Positions 55,364-64,000 of a stretch of DNA of 64,000 nt are shown piece after piece (within the stretch, counting starts at the first letter, position 1; each line of letters begins with the position of its first letter). The position numbers and the translations under genes were made by a program. Below the pieces are notes generated by a model that saw only the letters and a program-made list of their open reading frames with translations, did not search any database and was not told the DNA's origin. The stretch is from Clostridiaceae bacterium BL-3 (GTDB taxonomy: Bacteria > Bacillota > Clostridia > Clostridiales > Clostridiaceae). The stretch spans positions 620,001 to 684,000 of the forward strand of contig CADDXC010000001.1 of assembly GCA_902809985.1 (NCBI GenBank), read 5' to 3'.

Positions 55364-57085
55364 ATGAAGAGAAAATTGATGCTTTCCATGTTGGTAACAC
55401 TTATATTTAGCATGCTTATAACTACTTTATTATTTATAATCATCGAAAATCGTGAATATATTGAAAATATGAAACAGACTTTAAAATTGAATAACCAGAT
55501 TATAATAAATGTGATACAAAATAAGCTCCCAGAAGATATAAGCAGTTTTTCTACAAAGAATTTTAAAAATGCTATTATAAGGGAAACATTTATAGATAAA
55601 AAAGGAAAAGTGCTCAGCGATTCTGTAGCTTCAAAGGAAAGCATGGGTAATCACAATTCCAGAAAAGAAGTACAGGAGGCCAGAAAAAATGGGACCGGCT
55701 ACGACGTAAGGCTAAGTGATACTACAGGTAAAAAGACGCTGTATTTTGCCACTGCATTTGGTGACGGCTATATAATGCGGAGTGCTCTTACCATGCAGAC
55801 AATTAAGGGACTTGAGGGAAATTATTTTAAATATTACGTACTCATAATGTTTTTTTCTGTATTGGTGTCCATGATGTTTTCCGAAAAACTTTCAAAGTCT
55901 ATAGTCAGTCCTATTGAAAAACTTCAACGTACTACTTCCAGCATAGCAGGTGGAAATTTTGACAACAGGGTCAAAATTAATTCCGATGATGAAATAGGCC
56001 AGCTTGCTATTACTTTTAACAATATGGCAGATAAGCTTCAGATTACATTGGAGGATTTGGTGGATAAACGCAATAAACTAGAGGCCATATTAAAGAGTAT
56101 GGATAATGGCGTAATAGCTGTAGACATGGATTACAAGATAATAATGATAAATCCATATGCAGAGAGGATATTTGGAGTTCATAAGAACATAATAGGAAAA
56201 GATCTTCTGGATGGAATAAGGGATTTTGAACTGGAAGACATATTTAAAGATGAAGAGGATGATTACAGGGAAATAAAAATACTCTGGCCAAGGGAAAGAA
56301 TACTGAGAATAAAAAGAGCTTTTATCATTAACGGCAGGGAAAAAATAGGGAAAGTAGCTGTAGTTCAGGATATAACAGATATAAAGAAATTGGAGAATAT
56401 GAGATCCCAATTTGTGGCCAATGTTTCTCACGAATTAAAGACGCCTCTTACATCTATAAAAGGTTTTGCAGAGACATTAAAATATGTGGAAGACGAGGAA
56501 GATAAGAACAAGTTTTTAAATATAATAAATGATGAGGCAAATAGATTGACAAGACTGATAAATGATATTTTGACATTGTCGCATATAGAAAACAGTAAAA
56601 TGGATAAATCTGAAATAATAGAAACAAACAACATAATAGAAGATATATGTTGCATGGTGGAGGCTTCAGCTGATAAAAAACATATAGTTATAAAAAAACA
56701 ACTCTGTAAGCCACCGGGTATATGGGGTGATCCAGATAGATTTAAGCAGATGATCATAAATTTGGTGGACAATGCAATAAAATATACCGATAATGGCGGA
56801 AGGGTTAGCATTAATACAGACGTTAGAGACAACAATTATTTAATTTCTGTAGAGGACAACGGAGTTGGAATTTCAAAAGTACATCAGAAAAAATTATTTG
56901 AAAGGTTTTATAGGGTGGATAAAGCCAGATCCAGAAGCGCAGGGGGAACGGGACTTGGGCTTGCCATAGTAAAACATATAGTTTTAGCATTTAATGGAAC
57001 TATAGAACTTAAAAGTGAAATTGGTGAAGGCAGTAAGTTTACAGTTAAAATTCCCATAGATTTAAATAAAAACCTAAGTACATGA
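55364..57085 (+). CDS. phoR: Phosphate sensor histidine kinase PhoR
   Basis: 573 residues: TM1 (LMLSMLVTLIFSMLITTLLF), an extracytoplasmic domain (~30-155), TM2 (YYVLIMFFSVLVSMMFS), HAMP (SIVSPIEKLQRTTSSIAGG), PAS (DNGVIAVDMDYKIIMINPYA), HisKA (FVANVSHELKTPLTSIKGFA) with the autophosphorylated His, and HATPase (LVDNAIKYTDNGG, SVEDNGVGISKVHQ, GTGLGLAIVKHI). Layout matches Gram-positive PhoR. It starts 11 bp after phoP. Terminator at 57091. Confidence 0.94.
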   Translation: MKRKLMLSMLVTLIFSMLITTLLFIIIENREYIENMKQTLKLNNQIIINVIQNKLPEDISSFSTKNFKNAIIRETFIDKKGKVLSDSVASKESMGNHNSRKEVQEARKNGTGYDVRLSDTTGKKTLYFATAFGDGYIMRSALTMQTIKGLEGNYFKYYVLIMFFSVLVSMMFSEKLSKSIVSPIEKLQRTTSSIAGGNFDNRVKINSDDEIGQLAITFNNMADKLQITLEDLVDKRNKLEAILKSMDNGVIAVDMDYKIIMINPYAERIFGVHKNIIGKDLLDGIRDFELEDIFKDEEDDYREIKILWPRERILRIKRAFIINGREKIGKVAVVQDITDIKKLENMRSQFVANVSHELKTPLTSIKGFAETLKYVEDEEDKNKFLNIINDEANRLTRLINDILTLSHIENSKMDKSEIIETNNIIEDICCMVEASADKKHIVIKKQLCKPPGIWGDPDRFKQMIINLVDNAIKYTDNGGRVSINTDVRDNNYLISVEDNGVGISKVHQKKLFERFYRVDKARSRSAGGTGLGLAIVKHIVLAFNGTIELKSEIGEGSKFTVKIPIDLNKNLST

Positions 57086-57090
57086 TTGAG

Positions 57091-57125
57091 AATAGACAGT
57101 TGAATTGGAACTGTCTATTTTTTAG
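57091..57125 (+). terminator. Terminator after phoR
   Basis: AATAGACAGTT (57091-57101), GAATTGG loop, AACTGTCTATT (57109-57119), then T run. Confidence 0.9.
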
Positions 57126-57130
57126 TATAA

Positions 57131-57171
57131 ATGTTAATTTTAATTAACATTCGTATAATAATATATTAACC
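57131..57171 (+). promoter_or_regulatory. Candidate PhoP-binding region ahead of pstS
   Basis: An inverted repeat ATGTTAATT/AATTAACAT (57131-57139 and 57142-57150) overlaps an 11-bp-phased series of TTAACA-like hexamers: GTTAAT 57133, TTAACA 57144, ATAATA 57155, TTAACC 57166. The 6+5 bp spacing is that of Gram-positive Pho boxes. Confidence 0.5.
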
Positions 57172-57250
57172 TTGATGGGATATTATAAACAATGTAGTAA
57201 TTAATTTTGTAAATATTACATATAAGTATTTTAAGGAGGTCTATGGAATT

Positions 57251-58150
57251 ATGAAAAAAAAAGGTTTAAAAGGCCTTATGCTGATCATGTCTGTTGTTTT
57301 GGCAATAGGGGTTCTGGCAGGTTGTGGTGGAAATAGTGGCAGTAGCAGTACAGAAAATAGTACAAACGATACTAAAAAAGAGGAGATATCGGGTTCAATA
57401 ACACTTGCAGGATCCACAGCTCTTCAGCCATTGGCAGAACAAATTGGAAAGACATTCGCAGAAAAAAATCCTAAAGCAACAGTTAACGTTCAAGGCGGAG
57501 GAAGCGGTACGGGATTGAATTTGGCTCTTCAGGGAACTGCAGATATAGGAAATTCTGATGTGACAGCAGAGTCAAAATTAGATGCAGCTAAGGCAAAAGA
57601 ACTTGTTGACCATAAAGTCTGTGCTATAGGTTTTGCAGTAGTGGTCAACCCTAGTGTCAAGGTTGACAATTTGACTAAAGAGCAGATACAGAAGATATTT
57701 ACCGGAGAGATCACCAATTGGAAAGATGTAGGCGGAGATGATATGAAGATAAATGTAATAAACAGAACTAAGTCATCCGGAACAAGGGCTACATTTAAAG
57801 ACACAGTAATGGGCGGTAAAGATGAAAAGGAAGGTCTTGGTACAACCCAGGATTCAAATGGAAATGTTGAAAATGCCATTAAGACAACACAGGGTTCTAT
57901 AAGTTATCTTGCACTTTCATATTTAACTGATGCAGTTAAGTCAAATGTGAAGGCCTTAAAAATAGAAGGAGTGGAAGCTACTTCAGAGAACATAATTGCG
58001 AAGAAATATCCATTCTGGTCATATGAACACATGTATACAAAGGGAGAAGCAAAAGGTGTTGCAAAAGCGTTTATAGATTACGTACTCAGTGATGAAAATA
58101 CAGATACAGTAAAGAAACTTGGATATATACCAATGAGTGAGTTGAAATAA
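57251..58150 (+). CDS. pstS: Phosphate ABC transporter, substrate-binding lipoprotein PstS
   Basis: 299 residues. Lipoprotein signal with lipobox LAGC (residues ~22-25), a Ser/Thr-rich linker, then ITLAGSTALQPLAEQIG, VNVQGGGSGTGLNLALQGTA, DIGNSDVTAES, NVINRTKSSGTRATFKDTV and GSISYLALSY: the phosphate-contacting loops of PstS. AAGGAGGT lies upstream of the ATG. Confidence 0.95.
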   Translation: MKKKGLKGLMLIMSVVLAIGVLAGCGGNSGSSSTENSTNDTKKEEISGSITLAGSTALQPLAEQIGKTFAEKNPKATVNVQGGGSGTGLNLALQGTADIGNSDVTAESKLDAAKAKELVDHKVCAIGFAVVVNPSVKVDNLTKEQIQKIFTGEITNWKDVGGDDMKINVINRTKSSGTRATFKDTVMGGKDEKEGLGTTQDSNGNVENAIKTTQGSISYLALSYLTDAVKSNVKALKIEGVEATSENIIAKKYPFWSYEHMYTKGEAKGVAKAFIDYVLSDENTDTVKKLGYIPMSELK

Positions 58151-58165
58151 AAGTCATTTTTAAAT

Positions 58166-58203
58166 ATTTTGCTGGCTGGCTGTGAGTGGCTGGCCAGCAA
58201 AAT
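58166..58203 (+). other. Intercistronic stem-loop between pstS and pstC
   Basis: ATTTTGCTGGC (58166-58176) pairs with GCCAGCAAAAT (58193-58203), 16-nt loop, no T run after it. A hairpin here could protect the pstS message or reduce read-through, giving more binding protein than permease. Confidence 0.7.
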
Positions 58204-58223
58204 TAATGTTGGGGTTGGTGAGT

Positions 58224-59117
58224 ATGAAAAAAAAATCATTTAGGAATAAACTCAAAGACGAATATATGGGAAGGGGATTTGCGACACTTTGTGGTGTTAT
58301 GATTATAATTCTCACCCTTAGTATAATAATTTTTATAGCCTCAAAGGGTATGAATACATTTGTAAAGAGAGGATATCCTCTAATGCAATTTTTATTTACA
58401 TCAAGTTGGGTTCCTGATACTAGCACGCCTAAGCTTGGTGCTGCTATATTTTTTGTAGGTTCTACATTGGTTTCCATAGGAGCTGTCATATTGAGTGCAC
58501 CTGTAAGTGTAGCGTTGGCTGTATTTATGAATTATATATCTCCTAAAATAGGCTCCAGGATATTACAACCTTCTCTGGAATTATTCGTAGGTATACCTTC
58601 TGTTGTATATGGCTGGGTTGGATTCAGCGTATTGATTCCCTTTTTAAAAACACATTTTGGCGGTATAGGATTTAGTGTGATTGCGGGAATATTAGTACTT
58701 AGCGTTATGATATTGCCTACTATAGCGAGCATTTCAGCAGATGCCGTAAAAACCATTCCGAAAGGATATATGGAAGCTTCCTATGGGCTTGGGGCGACCA
58801 GATGGCAGACTATATCCAAAGTAATAATCCCGTCAGCTAAAAATGGAATACTTACTGGAATAGTACTTGGACTTGCAAGAGCTTTTGGTGAAGCACTGGC
58901 AGTACAGATGGTAATAGGAAATACAATAAAATTTCCTGAGAACATTTTGAGTCCTACGTCTACACTTACCAGTATTTTGACCATGGATATGGGGAACACT
59001 GTAAATGGGACTGCATGGAATGATGCACTCTGGTCATTGGCGCTATTTCTTTTAATAATTTCTTTTATATTTATTTTGATAATAAGAGCAATAGGAAAGG
59101 GAAGTGAAATTAAATGA
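58224..59117 (+). CDS. pstC: Phosphate ABC transporter permease PstC
   Basis: 297 residues, six TM helices. Permease marks: LELFVGIPSVVYGWVGFSVL, MILPTIASISADAVKTIPKG and the EAA loop ASYGLGATRWQTISKVIIPS. ATG 58224 gives MKKKSFRNKLKDE; the longer frame from 58182 runs through the hairpin and is not translated. It overlaps pstA by ATGA. Confidence 0.94.
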   Translation: MKKKSFRNKLKDEYMGRGFATLCGVMIIILTLSIIIFIASKGMNTFVKRGYPLMQFLFTSSWVPDTSTPKLGAAIFFVGSTLVSIGAVILSAPVSVALAVFMNYISPKIGSRILQPSLELFVGIPSVVYGWVGFSVLIPFLKTHFGGIGFSVIAGILVLSVMILPTIASISADAVKTIPKGYMEASYGLGATRWQTISKVIIPSAKNGILTGIVLGLARAFGEALAVQMVIGNTIKFPENILSPTSTLTSILTMDMGNTVNGTAWNDALWSLALFLLIISFIFILIIRAIGKGSEIK

Positions 59118-60004
59118 TAGATGCCAAGACAAAAGATAAAATTTGGACTGGAGTTCTTTATGGAGTAACGGTTTTTATAGTAACCCTTTTGGTTGCTTTA
59201 ATAGGTTATATATTATTTAAGGGTATAGGTTTTTTTAAACCGTCTTTTTTGTTTGGAGACGCTAAATTCGGAGAGGCAGGAGGAGGTATAGGTCCCCAAC
59301 TTTTTAATTCATTTTATATGCTTGTGGTTTCATTGATTATAAGCGTGCCCTTTGGAGTAGGAGCTGGCATATATCTAGCTGAATATGCCAAAAGAGGTGT
59401 GTTTTTAAATACCATAAGGTTATGTATAGAAACAATGGCTTCTCTTCCATCTATTGTGGTTGGGTTATTCGGGCTTCTCATATTTGTAAATGCCACTCAG
59501 TGGGGATTTACGCTCCTATCAGGAGCTCTTGCTATATCGGTGTTGAATCTGCCAGCTTTAACCAGGGTAAGCGAAAATGCTATAACTGCAGCATCGGCTC
59601 CGGTAAAGGAAGCAAGTCTTGGACTTGGCGCAACTAGGTGGCAGACTATATCAAAGATTGTTCTTCCATCAGCTATACCTCAAATTTTGACGGGTGTAAT
59701 ACTCGCGGCAGGAAGGATATTTGGTGAAGCAGCAGCACTGTTGTATACTGCTGGAATGACTGCACCTAAATTGAATTTCTCATTTTTTAGTTTGACAAAC
59801 AGCGGTTCGGCATTTAGCGTAATGAGACCGGCGGAGAGTTTAGCAGTTTATATATGGAAACTCAATTCAGAGGGTATGGTGCCCGATGCGTCGCAGATAG
59901 CTAATAAGGCATCTGCAGTCTTAGTCATTATGGTATTGTTATTTAACTTTTTAGCGAGAATAATAGGTAAAAAAATATATGAATCCTATACAGGTAAGAA
60001 ATAG
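59114..60004 (+). CDS. pstA: Phosphate ABC transporter permease PstA
   Basis: 296 residues, six TM helices: FNSFYMLVVSLIISVPFGVG, MASLPSIVVGLFGLLIFV and the EAA loop EASLGLGATRWQTISKIVLP followed by GRIFGEAAALLYTAG. It pairs with PstC. Start ATG overlaps the pstC stop codon. Confidence 0.94.
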   Translation: MIDAKTKDKIWTGVLYGVTVFIVTLLVALIGYILFKGIGFFKPSFLFGDAKFGEAGGGIGPQLFNSFYMLVVSLIISVPFGVGAGIYLAEYAKRGVFLNTIRLCIETMASLPSIVVGLFGLLIFVNATQWGFTLLSGALAISVLNLPALTRVSENAITAASAPVKEASLGLGATRWQTISKIVLPSAIPQILTGVILAAGRIFGEAAALLYTAGMTAPKLNFSFFSLTNSGSAFSVMRPAESLAVYIWKLNSEGMVPDASQIANKASAVLVIMVLLFNFLARIIGKKIYESYTGKK

Positions 60005-60016
60005 GGAGGGGAACTA

Positions 60017-60766
60017 ATGTATATAATGCAAACTGAGGATCTTGATTTGTACTATGGGGCGGTTCAAGCTCTTAAAAAAGTAAATTTAAATGTAGAAAAA
60101 AATTCAGTTACGGCACTGATAGGACCTTCTGGATGTGGAAAATCGACATTTTTGAGGACTTTAAACAGAATGAACGACTTAATAGATTCAGTTAAAATTC
60201 AAGGCAAAGTTTTATTTGAAAACAAAGATGTATATAGCGAATATGACGTAATAGATTTGAGAAAGAGAATTGGAATGGTATTTCAGGCGCCAAATCCTTT
60301 TCCAATGTCCATATACAATAATGTGGCCTATGGACCTAGAATACATGGAATAAAGGATAAGAATAAATTAAATGAAATCGTGGAAAAGAGTTTAAAAGGT
60401 GCAGCTATATGGGATGAAGTAAAGGATAGGTTAAATAAAAATGCATTGGGACTTTCAGGAGGTCAGCAGCAAAGACTCTGTATAGCCAGGACTCTTGCAG
60501 TAGAACCAGATGTGCTTTTAATGGATGAGCCCACATCTGCACTTGATCCAATATCCACTCTTAAAATAGAAGAACTTATGGACATTTTAAAGAAAAAATA
60601 TACTATAATAATAGTAACCCATAATATGCAGCAGGCTGGAAGAATATCCGATTATACAGCTTTTTTCTTAAATGGCGAAGTTGTGGAAAATGATAAGACC
60701 GAAAATATTTTTTATAAACCTAAGGATAAGAGGACAGAGGATTACATTACGGGAAGATTTGGATAA
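60017..60766 (+). CDS. pstB: Phosphate ABC transporter ATP-binding protein PstB
   Basis: 249 residues. Walker [11 protein letters not shown] loop [20 protein letters not shown] (typical PstB), signature [16 protein letters not shown], Walker [15 protein letters not shown] loop [30 protein letters not shown] precedes the ATG; 12 bp after pstA. Confidence 0.97.
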   Translation: MYIMQTEDLDLYYGAVQALKKVNLNVEKNSVTALIGPSGCGKSTFLRTLNRMNDLIDSVKIQGKVLFENKDVYSEYDVIDLRKRIGMVFQAPNPFPMSIYNNVAYGPRIHGIKDKNKLNEIVEKSLKGAAIWDEVKDRLNKNALGLSGGQQQRLCIARTLAVEPDVLLMDEPTSALDPISTLKIEELMDILKKKYTIIIVTHNMQQAGRISDYTAFFLNGEVVENDKTENIFYKPKDKRTEDYITGRFG

Positions 60767-60824
60767 AATTATGGGTTTATGCAAAATGATAAAATAATCA
60801 ATAATTTAAGAGAGGTGACGGATT

Positions 60825-61481
60825 ATGACAAGAAAAGCATTTGACAATGCATTAAAAGAAATTCACAATGATGTGCTTAGAATGGGCAGTATAGTTGAAA
60901 AGCAAATTCATCAATGCATAGAATCACTGGTAAATCAAGATGAAGAGTTGGCAGAGCAGACTATAAAAAATGATGATCTAGTAGATGAGCTTCAGAGGGA
61001 AATAGAGGATAAATGTATAAAGGTCACTGCGAAGGAACAGCCTCTTGCTATAGATCTGAGAACAGTATTTACAAATTCTAAACTTATCATGGACCTTGAA
61101 AGAATAGCGGATCATGCGGTGGATATAGCGAAAATAACCTTAAGACTCAAAAATGAGAAATATGTAAAGAGGCTTATAGATATACCTGAGATGTCGAGTA
61201 TAGTTAATGGCATGATAAAGACATCCCTGGATTCCTATGTGCAGAGGGATCTTGAAAAGGCCTATGAAGCTTGTAAAATGGATGATAAAATAGATGCGTT
61301 ATTTAAAAAGGTGTTTACTGACATGATTAAGATTGCGGAAAAGGATGAAAGCAAGGTAAATCAGATGATCCAATTGGTACTTGTATGCAAGTATCTGGAA
61401 AGGATAGCGGATCGTGCTACAAATATATGTGAGGGAACAATATATCTAGTTACAGGAGAACAGAAAGATTTAAATGAATAG
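60825..61481 (+). CDS. phoU: Phosphate transport regulator PhoU
   Basis: 218 residues, two copies of the three-helix PhoU unit: DLRTVFTNSKLIMDLERIAD with HAVDIAKIT, and VLVCKYLERIADRATNICEG, each with the metal-binding ExxxD pattern. It links PstB to PhoR signalling and keeps the regulon off when phosphate is sufficient. AGAGAGGTGACGG precedes the ATG. Last gene of the pst operon. Confidence 0.94.
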   Translation: MTRKAFDNALKEIHNDVLRMGSIVEKQIHQCIESLVNQDEELAEQTIKNDDLVDELQREIEDKCIKVTAKEQPLAIDLRTVFTNSKLIMDLERIADHAVDIAKITLRLKNEKYVKRLIDIPEMSSIVNGMIKTSLDSYVQRDLEKAYEACKMDDKIDALFKKVFTDMIKIAEKDESKVNQMIQLVLVCKYLERIADRATNICEGTIYLVTGEQKDLNE

Positions 61482-61502
61482 AATAAGTATATAGAATTTC
61501 TT

Positions 61503-61540
61503 AAGTTTTAAGTATTTCGATGCTTAAAACTTTTTTTGTT
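61503..61540 (+). terminator. Terminator of the pst-phoU operon
   Basis: AAGTTTTAAG (61503-61512), 10-nt loop, CTTAAAACTT (61523-61532), then a T run. Confidence 0.88.
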
Positions 61541-61611
61541 TAATTTTTAGTAATTTTATGGTATACTTTATTAGGTCGAAATGAACATTCTCAATGATCA
61601 GGAGGTATGTG

Positions 61612-62235
61612 ATGTTTACTTTTACTCCCAAGGAAGACAAGTTTTATATGTTTTTTACACAGACAGCTGATATTGCTTACAAGGCTTCGAAATTACTGTG
61701 GGATTTTATGTATGATCTGAAAAATTCAGAAGAAAATTTAAAAAAGATAAAGGAAGTAGAACATGAGGGAGACAGAAAACAGCATGAAATACTGGAACAG
61801 TTAAATAAGACATTTATTACTCCCTTTGACAGAGAGGATATATATGTAATTGCAAAGGATATGGATGATATTATTGATTTAATAGAATCTACTGCCAGCA
61901 GGTTTGTCATGTTAAATGTAAATGAATGTACTAAAGAGGCCTTTCAATTAAGCAGTATGATAGTGGAATCCTGCAAGCAGATAATAGTTTTGATGGAAGA
62001 GTTGAAAAATATGAAAACGAGTAAAAAACTTTCACGTGTTATAATAGATGTAAATAGGATAGAGGAACAGGGAGATGTACTTTCGAGAAAAGCTATTGGG
62101 GATATATTTAGATCAAGTATGAAAGTTATAGATGTTATGAAGTGGAGGGAAATATATCAATATCTTGAAAATACGCTGGATGCCTGTGAGGATTTAGCAA
62201 ATGTTGTCGAAGGAGTAGTAATGAAAAATGCCTAG
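61612..62235 (+). CDS. DUF47 family Pit accessory protein
   Basis: 207 residues, PhoU-like helical protein: FTPKEDKFYMFFTQTADIAY, EVEHEGDRKQHEILEQL, TPFDREDIYVIAKDMDDIID, IEEQGDVLSRKA and YLENTLDACEDLANVVEGVV. DUF47 proteins are encoded with, and thought to control, Pit-type phosphate permeases; the permease gene follows with an overlap of 8 bp. ATG 61612 after AGGAGGTATGT. Confidence 0.92.
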   Translation: MFTFTPKEDKFYMFFTQTADIAYKASKLLWDFMYDLKNSEENLKKIKEVEHEGDRKQHEILEQLNKTFITPFDREDIYVIAKDMDDIIDLIESTASRFVMLNVNECTKEAFQLSSMIVESCKQIIVLMEELKNMKTSKKLSRVIIDVNRIEEQGDVLSRKAIGDIFRSSMKVIDVMKWREIYQYLENTLDACEDLANVVEGVVMKNA

Positions 62236-63223
62236 CGCTTTGACTTTAACTGTAATAATAGTTGTGATTGCAATAATATTTGATGTTATAAACGGTTTTC
62301 ACGATAGTGCCAATGCTATAGCTTGTGTTGTGTCTACCAGGGTAATGACTATGAGAGAAGCGGTTATAATGTCAGCTTCTCTAAATTTTGTCGGCGCTTT
62401 TATGAGTGTGAAGGTTGCCCAAACAATAGGCAATGGTATAGTGGATCCAAACGATGTTACGCAAAGTGTAATTATAGCTGCACTGATGGGAGCTATAATC
62501 TGGAATCTGATAACCTGGTATTTCGGCATACCAAGTAGTTCTTCTCATGCCCTTATAGGCGGACTAGTAGGATCTGCCATTGTCTATAAGAGCTCATTTC
62601 TAATAATCAATTGGCCGGGACTTTTTTGGAAAGTTATTGTCTGGCTAGTATTGTCACCAATAATAGGATTTATAGCAGGATTTGTATTTATGAATGTGAT
62701 GAATATGATACTGAAAAATACAAGACCGCGTACGGTTACGAGGATTTTTTCAAAGGCTCAAATATTTTCAGCTATGTTAATAGCTTTAAATCATGGTGGA
62801 AATGATGCTCAAAAGACTATGGGAATAATAACTATGACATTGGTGAGTGCTGGATTTCTTGATAAATTTTCAGTACCTCTATGGGTTAAGGTATGCTGTG
62901 CATTATCCATGGCACTGGGTACTGCTTTAGGAGGAAAAAAGATAATAAAAACGATGGGATCCAAAATGGCCAGAATGACGCCGGTAAATGGATTTTCAGC
63001 AGAAATGGGAGCTTCGGCGGTAATATTTACGGCTACTATGTTTGATGCACCTGTCAGTACAACTCATATAATAACCACATCCATAATGGGAGTTAGTTCT
63101 GCTAAGAGATTTTCTGCAGTGAGGTGGGCTGTAGTCAAAGACATAGTCACAACGTGGATATTTACTATACCTAGTTGTGCTGCAATTTCAGGAATTCTTA
63201 TATTTTTATTGAGTTTATTTTAA
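62228..63223 (+). CDS. pit: Pit-family inorganic phosphate permease
   Basis: 331 residues, ~10 TM helices with the twofold PD repeat: FDVINGFHDSANAIACVVSTR and GIPSSSSHALIGGLVGSAI in the first half, ALNHGGNDAQKTMGIITMTL and DAPVSTTHIITTSIMGVSS in the second. Low-affinity, metal-phosphate symport driven by the ion gradient. Its start lies within the end of the DUF47 gene. Confidence 0.95.
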   Translation: MPSALTLTVIIVVIAIIFDVINGFHDSANAIACVVSTRVMTMREAVIMSASLNFVGAFMSVKVAQTIGNGIVDPNDVTQSVIIAALMGAIIWNLITWYFGIPSSSSHALIGGLVGSAIVYKSSFLIINWPGLFWKVIVWLVLSPIIGFIAGFVFMNVMNMILKNTRPRTVTRIFSKAQIFSAMLIALNHGGNDAQKTMGIITMTLVSAGFLDKFSVPLWVKVCCALSMALGTALGGKKIIKTMGSKMARMTPVNGFSAEMGASAVIFTATMFDAPVSTTHIITTSIMGVSSAKRFSAVRWAVVKDIVTTWIFTIPSCAAISGILIFLLSLF

Positions 63224-63266
63224 TGGGTTGTAGTAAATATTTAATTTAAATAGGAGTCTAATACAT

Positions 63267-64000
63267 ATGAAAAATAAAATTAAGACAGTGAAACCTGGAA
63301 GTATTGCAGAAGAGATGGGAATAGAAAAGGGTGACTGTCTTTTATCAATTAATGGTGTTGAAATCAAAGATATAATAGATTATAAATTTTTAATAAGTGA
63401 TGAATATGTAAAAATAGAAATAGAAAAAGAAAATAGAGAGATGTGGGAACTTGAAATAGAGAAGGAATACGATGAGGAACTGGGGGTGGAGTTTGAGGAG
63501 ACAATTTTGGATAGACCTAAAAACTGTCATAATAAATGTATTTTTTGCTTTATAGATCAGCTCCCTTCAGGAATGAGAGATACTCTTTATTTTAAGGATG
63601 ATGATTCAAGACTGGCTTTTTTTCAGGGAAATTTTGTCACTCTTACTAACATGACTGAAGGGGATATAGATAGAATAATTAAGTATAGAATCAGTCCTAT
63701 AAATGTATCTGTTCATACTACTAATCCTGAACTTAGAATGAAGATGCTCAACAACAGATTTGCAGGAAATATATATGAACGCCTGAAGAAACTGACTGAA
63801 AATGAAATAAAGATAAATTGTCAGATAGTACTATGCCCTGGTATAAACGATGGAATAGAGTTTCGAAAAACTGTAGAGGACTTATATAAATTGTATCCGG
63901 AAATTGAAAATGTGGCAGTAGTGCCAGTGGGAATTACGAAATACAGACATGGACTTTTTAAGCTTAAGCAGTATGATAGAATTTCTGCTGGAGAACAATT
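63267..64000 (+). CDS. DUF512 radical SAM protein, N-terminal part (cut by window end)
   Basis: The frame opens at ATG 63267 after TAGGAG and runs off the window (244 codons visible). An N-terminal PDZ-like segment (KTVKPGSIAEEMGIEKGDCL, LSINGVEIKDIIDYKF) is followed by the Fe-S motif NCHNKCIFCFIDQLP (CxxxCxxC) and the barrel-like FQGNFVTLTNMTEGDI, INVSVHTTNPELRMKML. DUF512 proteins lie next to the GTPase gene der in clostridia. Function unknown. Confidence 0.9.
   Translation, partial: MKNKIKTVKPGSIAEEMGIEKGDCLLSINGVEIKDIIDYKFLISDEYVKIEIEKENREMWELEIEKEYDEELGVEFEETILDRPKNCHNKCIFCFIDQLPSGMRDTLYFKDDDSRLAFFQGNFVTLTNMTEGDIDRIIKYRISPINVSVHTTNPELRMKMLNNRFAGNIYERLKKLTENEIKINCQIVLCPGINDGIEFRKTVEDLYKLYPEIENVAVVPVGITKYRHGLFKLKQYDRISAGEQ

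Noticed and set aside
1-64000. tRNA, rRNA, CRISPR, IS elements, prophage
   Set aside because: No cloverleaf-like, rRNA-like, spaced-repeat, transposase or phage sequences were recognised by eye; a covariance or profile search was not possible.

Overview
The window reads as one chromosomal stretch of an AT-rich, endospore-forming, low-GC Gram-positive anaerobe, most likely a Clostridium of cluster I. Evidence: the spoIIGA-sigE-sigG block next to ftsA-ftsZ, an intact sigK, HisZ-dependent short HisG, many TTG/GTG starts behind strong AGGAGG-type ribosome binding sites, and T-rich terminators. The species is inference. No tRNA, rRNA, CRISPR array, insertion sequence or phage gene was seen.

Layout. 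1-3.8 kb: 3' end of purL, a DegV fatty-acid-binding protein, and a TVP38/TMEM64 membrane protein that appears to start at an ATA codon. 4.0-11.8 kb: a compact histidine operon hisZGDBHACFIE closed by a terminator; the missing histidinol phosphatase is probably the PHP protein at 14.5 kb. 11.8-13.5 kb: two copies of an intergenic repeat, a stand-alone HIRAN protein and an unknown helical protein. 13.5-15.8 kb: AEC transporter, PHP phosphatase, flavin reductase-like protein. 15.8-18.1 kb (minus strand): P1B metal ATPase and CsoR repressor with a candidate CsoR operator. 18.4-20.5 kb: IscR-like Rrf2 regulator, PRC-barrel protein, AI-2E family permease. 20.5-25.1 kb: T-box-controlled alaS, then ireB, ruvX, a DUF1292 protein and a Fur-family regulator. 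25.3-34.0 kb: RNase J, YlbF, TypA, MltG, the tRNA wobble-uridine pair TrmR/TrhP and a penicillin-binding protein. 34.1-43.7 kb: sigK, an orphan pilT, a GT2 glycosyltransferase, ftsA-ftsZ, spoIIGA-sigE-sigG-ymxH and nrdR.

43.9-53.6 kb is the accessory region and the most interesting part. A PAS/AAA+ sigma-54 activator faces a textbook -24/-12 promoter with an upstream 16-bp palindrome. The promoter drives a carbohydrate operon: long transaldolase, split transketolase, an RpiB-like isomerase lacking the ring-opening histidine, a PHP phosphoesterase, a truncated class II aldolase joined to the tail of a LarA-like protein, a deleted MFS transporter and an intact MFS transporter. The gene set suggests a pathway feeding an open-chain or four-carbon sugar phosphate into transketolase/transaldolase chemistry. 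Two deletions show the operon is eroding in this strain.

53.8-64 kb: pgeF, then a phosphate regulon (phoP-phoR, pstSCAB-phoU, a Pit-type permease with its DUF47 partner) and the start of a DUF512 radical-SAM protein cut by the window end.
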